8,877 nt of DNA, taken from assembly GCA_046590235.1 (NCBI GenBank), contig JBKJTY010000002.1:1-8877 (forward strand), given 5' to 3'. This DNA comes from 2-02-FULL-45-10 sp046590235. Lineage in GTDB: Bacteria; Patescibacteriota; Patescibacteriia; Magasanikbacterales; GWA2-37-8. Under the pieces are notes generated by a model. It was not told where the DNA came from. It did not search any database and saw only the letters and a list, made by a program, of their open reading frames with translations. This document shows, piece after piece, positions 1 to 5,619 of this stretch (the stretch's first letter is position 1; each line of letters opens with the position of its first letter). A program made the position numbers and the translations under genes.

Positions 1-390
1 CTCGAGCGCACGAGGGTGTTTCGCAAACTGCGATTGCAAAAAACGAAACAATATGACAAAAACAAACAAACCAAAAAACAGTGAAACAATTTCACTGGTT
101 GAAAAATAAATTCCAAATAATAACGAAAGAATTAAAAAAAGTTTATCCAATGATTTATAAAATTCTGTAACCCAAAATTGATGTACCCTCATTTTTTTAG
201 TTAACAACAAATACGCTTTTTTTACAGCTACCCAGCCTAAAAAAATTACTACAGCAAACAAAAGAACCTTGCCCGTAAAAATCCATTTCGGGTGTTTCAA
301 AAAATGATACCATCCCCAACCAGACGACATAATAAGCGTCGCAAAAAGCGCTTTAAACGAGAAGAAGTCGTTATTTTTTTGGCTCAACAT
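1..390 (-). CDS. Membrane protein of unknown function, C-terminus cut by window edge
   Basis: An open frame reads leftward from ATG at 390 to the window edge, giving 130 codons without a stop (it starts MLSQKNNDFF). The protein is hydrophobic and aromatic. Likely membrane segments are around residues 38-57, 80-96 and 98-117, with a weaker hydrophobic stretch near 13-26. Lys/Arg-rich stretches between them (KKAYLLLTKK; FRFLQSQFAKHPR) suggest cytoplasmic loops. An in-frame TGA lies about 12 nt upstream of the ATG, so the start cannot move far. There is no Shine-Dalgarno sequence and I see no convincing promoter. The hpf terminator lies between this gene and the murB-hpf pair, so it is probably transcribed separately. 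I do not recognise the family. The segments seen could be an N-terminal anchor for a domain beyond the edge. Confidence is for a real membrane-protein gene, not for a function. Confidence 0.75.
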   Translation of the reverse strand, partial: MLSQKNNDFFSFKALFATLIMSSGWGWYHFLKHPKWIFTGKVLLFAVVIFLGWVAVKKAYLLLTKKMRVHQFWVTEFYKSLDKLFLILSLLFGIYFSTSEIVSLFFGLFVFVILFRFLQSQFAKHPRALE

Positions 391-444
391 AAAGTAAAAT
401 CAATAGCCAAACCATCATAACAACTAATCCCCTGTCTGGCAAGA

Positions 445-472
445 AAAAACCAGCCATTGCTGGCTGGTTTTT
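445..472 (-). terminator. Rho-independent terminator of the murB-hpf pair
   Basis: A perfect 11-bp inverted repeat (AAAAACCAGCC / GGCTGGTTTTT) has a 6-nt loop. It begins 3 nt after the hpf stop codon. Read on the minus strand, a GC-rich stem core is followed by a run of T, the classic intrinsic terminator layout. The A/T flanks are symmetric, so it could also work on the plus strand, but no plus-strand gene ends here. Confidence 0.9.
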
Positions 473-475
473 GTT

Positions 476-847
476 TTAAATTTCTTCACTACTGGTTTCG
501 TCGTACTCTTTGTTCAATCGAGCAGTAGTTTTTTTCTTTTTTACATTACCCTGTAATTTAACTTTATGTTTTTTCAATTCTACCTCCATAAAGTCACGAA
601 GGAAATCAACAGCTTCGTATATTGCACTCGCTTCTTTTTTCGCAAACAAATTACTTCCTGGAACTTCTAATTTACATTCCGCAAAGTAAATATCTCCTTT
701 TTGATGATGATTAGTTGTTTTGCCAAGCACCACATCAGCAAGAATAATTCCCGTAAAGAATTTTTCCAAGCTATTTATCTTCTTGGTCACGTAGTTTTCA
801 ATCGCGTCAGTAAGATCCACTCCTCTGCCTGATACAATAATCTGCAT
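476..847 (-). CDS. hpf: Ribosome hibernation-promoting factor, short HPF/RaiA (YfiA) family
   Basis: This 123-residue protein matches the sigma-54 modulation / S30EA family, whose members bind the 30S decoding region and tRNA sites to idle ribosomes or form 100S dimers. Visible family marks are the N-terminal strand MQIIVSGRGVDLTDAIENYV followed by a basic helix (TKKINSLEKFF), a central strand DIYFAECKLEVPG, then a long helix around residues 72-97 (EASAIYEAVDFLRDFMEVEL) ending in a basic stretch KKHKVK. The fold ends near residue 98. The rest is a low-complexity tail, KKKK then acidic (DETSSEEI). The dimerising C-terminal domain of long HPFs is absent. The gene lies 21 bp after murB and is followed at once by a terminator, so it is probably read from the murB promoter. 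There is no Shine-Dalgarno sequence. Family assignment is firm; whether it acts like E. coli HPF or RaiA is not decided by sequence. Confidence 0.92.
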   Translation of the reverse strand: MQIIVSGRGVDLTDAIENYVTKKINSLEKFFTGIILADVVLGKTTNHHQKGDIYFAECKLEVPGSNLFAKKEASAIYEAVDFLRDFMEVELKKHKVKLQGNVKKKKTTARLNKEYDETSSEEI

Positions 848-868
848 ACGTATGTCGCTAAAAATAAA

Positions 869-1807
869 TTAGGTTATAACGCGAACTTCTTCTTCAAGCT
901 CAACGCCAAAATTAGTATACACCCGATTTTTGGCCTCTTCCGCTACTTGTAAAACATCAGACTGCGTTGCGTTTTTACTATTAATCAAGAAATTACCATG
1001 CTCTTTTGAAACCATAGCCCCACCGACAGCAAAGCTTTTTAAACCACTTTGTTCAGTGAGCCAACCAGCTGGGACTCGCCCCTGCTCTACGAATTCAACA
1101 GGTAATTCTTTACCATCTTTTGGCCAATCTTTTAACAAAATATTCTTAAAATAACTACCAGCGGACGGAAACGGTGGATAGTGGCCGGCTCGTTTCTTTA
1201 AGATATCTTGCATGCGCGCCAAGCTCACCTTCGGATCACCAGGAATAAGTGTAAACCACGCAGCCAGAACTACATCATTATTATGTTTAAAAATACTATC
1301 GCGATAACCAAAGGCACATTCATCAGGGGTGATCTCAATTACTTCACTATCGCGCCAAACGAGGATTTTAGAAACACAACGGGCAACATCGCCACCCATA
1401 GCACCAGCATTCCCCCGCACAGCACCACCGACTGTTCCTGGTAACCCAGCGGACCACTCAAGACCTGCTAACTTATGTTGCACCGAAGCAGTGGTAAGCG
1501 CACCAAACAGTACGCCAGCTTCTGCCATCACAGTCTCTCCCTCAACGGTAATTTTACCAGTTTTTATCCGAATGACAACATCACGCAAACCTTCATCCGG
1601 CAAAAGCACATTGGAGCCGCCCCCGAGAATAAAGTAGCCAATACCTTCTCCAGTCAAAAAATTGAGCAATTGTACAAGCTTTTCTGTATCTGTAACCTCA
1701 ATAAAACGATCTGCTTCGCCCCCAACCTTGAAAGTTGTGAATTTAGCTAGCTGTTTTCGCAAACTGACGTGTCCGAATTGTTGTAACTGTTTATGCAGGC
1801 TGTCCAT
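869..1807 (-). CDS. murB: UDP-N-acetylenolpyruvoylglucosamine reductase MurB
   Basis: MurB is a cytoplasmic FAD enzyme that reduces UDP-GlcNAc-enolpyruvate to UDP-MurNAc with NADPH. With the ATG at 1807 it has 312 residues. In order: FTTFKVGGEADRF near the N-terminus; the FAD-binding GGGSNVLL (about 62-69); SAGLPGTVGGAVRGNAGA (about 119-136); the YR pair near 169-170 (GYRDSIFK); the SAGSYFKN motif, whose second Ser (about 218) is the expected proton donor; GGAMVSKEHGNFLIN; and the terminal LEEEVRVI, whose last Glu (about 307) matches the catalytic Glu. A short insert (ILLKDWPKDGKELPVE) follows SAGSYFKN. An in-frame TTG at 1831 would add 8 residues, but it lies within the promoter spacer upstream of the expected transcript start, so ATG 1807 is preferred. 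It would be leaderless or nearly so. It heads the murB-hpf pair, divergent from the other cell-wall genes. Confidence 0.95.
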   Translation of the reverse strand: MDSLHKQLQQFGHVSLRKQLAKFTTFKVGGEADRFIEVTDTEKLVQLLNFLTGEGIGYFILGGGSNVLLPDEGLRDVVIRIKTGKITVEGETVMAEAGVLFGALTTASVQHKLAGLEWSAGLPGTVGGAVRGNAGAMGGDVARCVSKILVWRDSEVIEITPDECAFGYRDSIFKHNNDVVLAAWFTLIPGDPKVSLARMQDILKKRAGHYPPFPSAGSYFKNILLKDWPKDGKELPVEFVEQGRVPAGWLTEQSGLKSFAVGGAMVSKEHGNFLINSKNATQSDVLQVAEEAKNRVYTNFGVELEEEVRVIT

Positions 1808-1813
1808 ATATCT

Positions 1814-1844
1814 ACTATAATCATGAATCAACTACTATTGTCAA
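1814..1844 (-). promoter_or_regulatory. Promoter of murB-hpf (leaderless layout)
   Basis: On the minus strand TTGACA (1844-1839, a perfect -35) is followed after 19 bp by TATAGT (1819-1814, 5 of 6 to TATAAT). An alternative -10, GATTAT (1822-1817, 4 of 6), gives a 16-bp spacer. Only 6 nt separate TATAGT from ATG 1807, so transcription should begin at or within a few bases of the start codon. The -35 overlaps the -35 of the opposite promoter by five bases. The 19-bp spacer is long, so the exact -10 is uncertain. Confidence 0.6.
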
Positions 1845-1866
1845 AAGCTGGTTTTTTTAGTATACT
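1838..1866 (+). promoter_or_regulatory. Sigma-70-type promoter of the plus-strand cell-wall operon (leaderless layout)
   Basis: TTGTCA (1838-1843, 5 of 6 to TTGACA) is followed by a 17-bp spacer with a T-tract (seven T) and TATACT (1861-1866, 5 of 6 to TATAAT). Eight bases separate the -10 from ATG 1875, so the usual start point about 7 bases downstream falls at 1873 or so. The mRNA would therefore have almost no 5' leader, which agrees with the absence of a Shine-Dalgarno sequence. Confidence 0.75.
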
Positions 1867-1874
1867 CTCTCGGT

Positions 1875-3566
1875 ATGCAATCCCTAGATTTAGCGCTAAA
1901 ATTAGCCCCAATTATCTACGTTACCCGTGATTTAGAACGAGCAATGGCTGGGCTACATTTGCGTAACTACTACATTATAACAAACGCCACCCCCTTTGCG
2001 AAGGCTTGTGCCAAAAAGCACAAGCAAATTATTATTGTCCAGAACCGCGAAAAATTAGACACCCACGAGCTACTAGAGCACAAAAAAACCCAAGATTTTG
2101 TAAAACGCTTTGCACAATTTTCTCTACTCGTTTTCAAAAACACTTCCCAGATTGAAAAAATCTGCCAAAAAAATAATTGGAGATTGCTCAACCCAAGCGC
2201 TACACTTGCAAGCACCGTTGAAGAAAAAATTTCTCAGGTCCGCTGGCTAGGTACTTTAGAAAAATATTTACCCCCACACGAAATTAAAACTTGTAACGAT
2301 TTAACTTGGCAAGGACAAAAATACGTAGTCCAATTTAATCGCGCGCACACAGGCAGCGGCACCATACTGATTGAAACTGAAACACAAATCGAGGAACTCA
2401 AAAAGACTTTTCCCAATCGCGAAGTACGCGTAACACAGTTCATCGAAGGTCCAGCTATTACCAATAACAATGTTGTGTGGAATAAGAAAGTATTGGTTGG
2501 TAATATTAACTACCAAATCACTGGCCTCTCCCCTTTTACCGATCTACCCTTTGCTACTATTGGTAATGACTGGGCTTTACCTCACCAGTTATTAAATAAA
2601 AAACAACGCGACTTTTACAGTCGTATGGCAACAGACATTGGTCAACAGCTTGCTCGTGACGGTTGGAAAGGTTTGTTCGGTATGGATGTCATGATCGAAC
2701 AAAAGACAGGACAATTATACTTAATTGAGATCAACGCCCGACAACCAGCTTCCACTACTTACGAATCTGAACTGCAACAGACTGTCATTGCAAGGAGTGA
2801 AACGACGAAGCAATCCCAAAATTCTCCTGAAAAAAATAAAGGATTGCTTCGCTTCGCTCGCAATGACAAAATGACTACCTCATTCGACGCTCACCTGATG
2901 AGTTTGTTAGGCTTACCAGTCGAATCACAACTTACTCCGCTCACTAGTGGCGCACAAATCATCCAGCGGGTCACCAGTCTTACAAAGAAAATTACTCCAT
3001 CAAAAAAACAAACTTTGTCGCGACTGCCGGTCAAAACCGTGCACTACACCAACAAAGAACCAGGAGCTGATCTCTTGCGAATACAAACAAAAAACGGCAT
3101 AATGAAAGGGCGCAACGTTTTCAACGTCTTTGGAACCACGCTGGCTTATACACTTGATCCTGCTTACCATACCAACTACCGTGCCGGAGTCATCATCGTA
3201 CAAGACAAAAAAATACTTCTCATGAAGCGTGCGCACTACAACGAACGCTATTACTCGATACCAGGAGGCAAACCGGAACACCATGAAACACTCGAAGAAA
3301 CAGCAGCTCGTGAAGGCAAAGAAGAAACTAACTTAGATTTTAAAATTGACTTAAGTCGCGAACCACTAACCCATCAAGCAAAAAAACGCGGCATTTATTT
3401 TTTCACAAAACAAGTTAAAGGTGTCGCCCGTTTAGGCGGACCAGAAATTAAACGTAATAGTGCAAAAAATTATTACGAACTACAATGGGTAGACCTTAAA
3501 ACCCTTCTTAAACTTACGCTGCGACAAGCTGAATTAAAACCAGCGCTTGTACAACTCCTAAAATAG
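1875..3566 (+). CDS. ATP-grasp ligase fused to a C-terminal NUDIX hydrolase, with an in-frame repeat insertion
   Basis: The protein has 563 residues. Residues 1-120 form an alpha/beta pre-ATP-grasp region. ATP-grasp marks follow: a nucleotide-loop candidate NRAHTGSGT (155-163), VTQFIEGPAIT, GLFGMDVM with Asp271, and LYLIEINARQ with metal ligands Glu285 and Asn287. ATP-grasp enzymes join a carboxylate to an amine or thiol using ATP. From about 435 there is a NUDIX domain with box Gly465-x5-Glu471-x7-Arg479-Glu480-x2-Glu483-Glu484; the usual late Gly is Asn486. NUDIX enzymes cleave nucleoside diphosphates linked to another group. Residues 304-331 are encoded by a palindromic repeat between YESELQQ and TTSFDAHL, a probable loop, so they are not part of the native fold. 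It is the first gene of an operon with mraY and a Mur ligase; the next ATG is 2 bp after its stop. Substrate unknown: a D-Ala-D-Ala-ligase-like or precursor-modifying role is possible but not shown. Confidence 0.85.
   Translation: MQSLDLALKLAPIIYVTRDLERAMAGLHLRNYYIITNATPFAKACAKKHKQIIIVQNREKLDTHELLEHKKTQDFVKRFAQFSLLVFKNTSQIEKICQKNNWRLLNPSATLASTVEEKISQVRWLGTLEKYLPPHEIKTCNDLTWQGQKYVVQFNRAHTGSGTILIETETQIEELKKTFPNREVRVTQFIEGPAITNNNVVWNKKVLVGNINYQITGLSPFTDLPFATIGNDWALPHQLLNKKQRDFYSRMATDIGQQLARDGWKGLFGMDVMIEQKTGQLYLIEINARQPASTTYESELQQTVIARSETTKQSQNSPEKNKGLLRFARNDKMTTSFDAHLMSLLGLPVESQLTPLTSGAQIIQRVTSLTKKITPSKKQTLSRLPVKTVHYTNKEPGADLLRIQTKNGIMKGRNVFNVFGTTLAYTLDPAYHTNYRAGVIIVQDKKILLMKRAHYNERYYSIPGGKPEHHETLEETAAREGKEETNLDFKIDLSREPLTHQAKKRGIYFFTKQVKGVARLGGPEIKRNSAKNYYELQWVDLKTLLKLTLRQAELKPALVQLLK
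2783..2868 (+). repeat. 86-bp palindromic element inside the ATP-grasp gene (copy A)
   Basis: The left arm (2783-2816) starts TGTCATTGCAAGGAGTG and ends GAAGCAATCC. The right arm (2841-2868) reads GGATTGCTTCGCTTCGCTCG then CAATGACA. The arms are inverted complements at their outer 9 bp and inner 10 bp, with a short A-rich spacer. The right arm is the exact 28-nt reverse complement of the left arm of copy B (5988-6015). It is translated in frame as residues 304-331, beginning VIARSETTKQS and ending GLLRFARND, peptides I recognise as translated forms of a palindrome common in several bacterial groups. It would form a large hairpin in the mRNA. Confidence 0.9.
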
Positions 3567-3568
3567 TT

Positions 3569-4381
3569 ATGCTATCACCAAAGGCTGAACAATTAATTAA
3601 TAGTTATCTCAACCTTCCTTTCAAAGGATTATTTGGTGTACGCACTCCTTACTACAATAACGCGCGCGGCCGTGAACGCGGCCAATTACGAATGCTCATC
3701 GGCAAAGGCTTGCCTTATGAAATTGTTGAAGAAGCACAAATCATTTCCATCCAATACCACGCTGGCTTGTTTAATAAAGACGGTGACTGTTGCTTGCACG
3801 AAGCGCATGATGGCACCTCGGCCGATTTAGTCAGAAAATTTTTAGTTGATAACAATCTTGGTATTGAGTGTTCCGGTTTTGTAACGCAAGTATTAAACGA
3901 ACATTTCAAAGAAACTAAAAAAACCGCGCTTACACAAAAAATACATATCATTTCCAAACGCCATTTAGCACGCTGGCTGATTTCAAAACTTCGCCCAGTT
4001 GAAAATATTAATGTTAAAACCTATACTGACGAAAAAAACAGTAAACGTGTACTTGGTGAAGGTATTGGTTATAATTACGACAGTCTTCTTCCCGGAGATG
4101 TTATTACTATGCTCGAAACAGGGCCAAACAATAAACGGAATCACATTATACTTATCACTAACGTAATCGGCCAAACCATTGAATACGCACATGCTCGCGC
4201 CTGGACTAGTGAAGGACAATATGGACACGGCGTAACCCGTGGCACCATTACTGTGACCAAACCAAACGACACACTCTTAGAACAGAAATGGATTGAAAAA
4301 GATGTAACCGGAGATAAAAATGAAACTTTTTTAGAAGCTAAACAGGCAAAAACGCTTGAAATTAGACGTCTGATTTTTTAA
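3569..4381 (+). CDS. Putative NlpC/P60-like (papain-fold) cysteine peptidase or amidase, cytoplasmic
   Basis: This 270-residue protein has no signal peptide or membrane segment. The second half has the order expected of an NlpC/P60 domain: GIECSGFVTQVL with candidate nucleophile Cys101 (family pattern D-C-S-G-[FL]-V), then YDSLLPGDVITM (family LxPGD), then RNHIILITNV with candidate His192, and EYAHARAW with a possible third polar residue (Glu205 or His208). Asp before the Cys is replaced by Glu100. The N-terminal 95 residues, including a Cys pair at 74-75 (DGDCCLHEAHDG), are not assigned. NlpC/P60 enzymes usually cut the D-Glu to diamino acid bond of wall peptides. The lack of an export signal suggests a cytoplasmic substrate such as a precursor or recycled peptide (inference). 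It starts 2 bp after the ATP-grasp/NUDIX gene and ends 1 bp before mraY, so the three are almost certainly co-transcribed. The gene is certain; the family call is moderate. Confidence 0.6.
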   Translation: MLSPKAEQLINSYLNLPFKGLFGVRTPYYNNARGRERGQLRMLIGKGLPYEIVEEAQIISIQYHAGLFNKDGDCCLHEAHDGTSADLVRKFLVDNNLGIECSGFVTQVLNEHFKETKKTALTQKIHIISKRHLARWLISKLRPVENINVKTYTDEKNSKRVLGEGIGYNYDSLLPGDVITMLETGPNNKRNHIILITNVIGQTIEYAHARAWTSEGQYGHGVTRGTITVTKPNDTLLEQKWIEKDVTGDKNETFLEAKQAKTLEIRRLIF

Positions 4382-4382
4382 T

Positions 4383-5495
4383 ATGCAACTTATTTTACTA
4401 AAACAATCGTTGGTATACTTGCTGTCCTCCGCCGCCATCGCTTTTGCACTTACGCCATTTCTCACTGCTTTCTTAAAAAAATTTAATATCATTCGCCGTT
4501 CGGATTTTGACCACACACTACAGGGTGAACGACAACATAAAGCCGGTACACCTATCATGGGTGGTTTACTAGTCATTATCACTGTCACACTAGTCACCAT
4601 ACTGTTCAACTGGTCACGTAAATATACCTACGTACCGATCGGCGCAATGGGACTCGCAGCCCTACTTGGTGCAACAGACGACTTACTTAACACTTTTGGC
4701 GGCAAGCGCCGCTTACGTAATGTGCGTCATACGCTTATTCTCATTCGTGTCCATAAAAAATGGTACATGAAGATGTGGTACATTGTTACGCTACCTTGGA
4801 TTGCCTTCCAAGATTTAACCGGCATGTTTGGCTCAAAACAATCTCGCGGTGTCCAAGCACACGAAAAGTTATTACTACAATTCATTGCTGGTGCGATTAC
4901 TGCTTGGTGGGTCTATACCCGTCTTGGTGCTAGCTGGCACACACTCAACATTCCATTTGACGGACACATTTATCTTGGTTGGATGATTATTCCCCTCATC
5001 ATATTTTTCGTTATGTTTACTGCAAACGCGGTAAACGTTGCGGACGGCATGGATGGACTAGCTGGCGGCTCACTTATCCTTACTTTCACAGGCTTAACCC
5101 TCGTTAGTTGGATTGAAGGACGCACAGCCTTTGCCCCGTTTAATGCAACTATCGTCGGCGCCCTCTTGGCCTATACCTATTTCAACGTAAAACCAGCCCG
5201 GTTCCAAATGGGTGATGTTGGTTCACTTGGTCTGGGTGCCCTGCTCGCAATTAACACCATTGCTATTAACAAAACGTTACTTCTCCCTCTTTTTGGTTTT
5301 ATTTTCTTTGTCGAAATTTTCTCAGTTATTATTCAAATTCTTTCCCGACGCCTCCTTGGCCGCCGCGTTTTCAAAATGTCTCCACTTCACCACCACTTTG
5401 AATTCAAAGGTTGGAATGAAGAAAAGATTGTTATGCGCTTCTGGCTCATCCAAGCCATTGCCGTCATATTTGCTGTTTGGCTAGCGTTAAACTAA
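4383..5495 (+). CDS. mraY: Phospho-N-acetylmuramoyl-pentapeptide transferase MraY, with an enlarged cytoplasmic loop
   Basis: MraY is the polytopic membrane enzyme that moves phospho-MurNAc-pentapeptide from UDP to undecaprenyl phosphate, forming lipid I. The protein has 370 residues. Family marks in order: QHKAGTPIMGGL (51-62); GATDDLL with the metal-binding Asp pair 99-100; NAVNVADGMDGLAGG (215-229) with Asp221; FNVKPARFQMGDVGSLGLG (267-285); and SPLHHHFE (333-340) with the His triad. About ten hydrophobic helices are visible. The loop after the Asp pair is unusual: residues 103-157 hold about 35-40 more than the short basic loop of typical MraY, including the basic TFGGKRRLRNVRH and an aromatic stretch WYMKMWYIVTLPWIAF, before HEKLLLQF resumes the family pattern. 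The start is 1 bp after the preceding stop, with no Shine-Dalgarno sequence, implying translational coupling. Catalytic residues are intact. Confidence 0.96.
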   Translation: MQLILLKQSLVYLLSSAAIAFALTPFLTAFLKKFNIIRRSDFDHTLQGERQHKAGTPIMGGLLVIITVTLVTILFNWSRKYTYVPIGAMGLAALLGATDDLLNTFGGKRRLRNVRHTLILIRVHKKWYMKMWYIVTLPWIAFQDLTGMFGSKQSRGVQAHEKLLLQFIAGAITAWWVYTRLGASWHTLNIPFDGHIYLGWMIIPLIIFFVMFTANAVNVADGMDGLAGGSLILTFTGLTLVSWIEGRTAFAPFNATIVGALLAYTYFNVKPARFQMGDVGSLGLGALLAINTIAINKTLLLPLFGFIFFVEIFSVIIQILSRRLLGRRVFKMSPLHHHFEFKGWNEEKIVMRFWLIQAIAVIFAVWLALN

Positions 5496-5497
5496 AA

Positions 5498-5611
5498 TGT
5501 CATTCTGAGGAACCGAAGAATCTTCCTAATAACCAACTACATGCAACGTAATTGTATAATAGGAAGATCCCACGCTTCCTGCCTACCGGCAGGCAGGCGC
5601 TCTGGATAACA
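5498..5611 (+). repeat. 114-bp palindromic element between mraY and the Mur ligase gene (copy C), with a nested palindrome
   Basis: The left arm begins TGTCATTCTGAGG and ends ATCTTCCTA (5520-5528). This end pairs with TAGGAAGAT at 5560-5568, and the right arm finishes with GGATAACA at 5611, a diverged complement of the left end. The right arm is longer because it carries a 20-nt near-perfect palindrome at 5578-5597 (CCTGCCT..AGGCAGG around CCGG, one mismatch). It begins 2 bp after the mraY stop and ends 8 bp before the next ATG, so it fills the intergenic space. The loop holds a perfect TATAAT (5555-5560), without a matching -35. Confidence 0.8.
5555..5560 (+). promoter_or_regulatory. Possible -10 box for the Mur ligase fusion gene
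   Basis: A perfect TATAAT lies in the loop of the intergenic palindrome, about 60 nt before ATG 5620. No hexamer resembling TTGACA is found 16-18 bp upstream, and the extended -10 TGn is not in register. It could be a weak internal promoter or chance in an AT-rich loop. Confidence 0.25.
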
Positions 5612-5619
5612 ATCATTAT

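Noticed and set aside
930..1750. Plus-strand open frames across murB (930-1154, 1208-1444, 1329-1637, 1475-1750)
   Set aside because: They overlap a firmly identified murB on the other strand, match no family and have no promoter of their own.
1829..1831. TTG start for murB, adding 8 residues
   Set aside because: It lies within the spacer of the minus-strand promoter, upstream of the expected transcript start. ATG 1807 fits both the promoter and MurB length.
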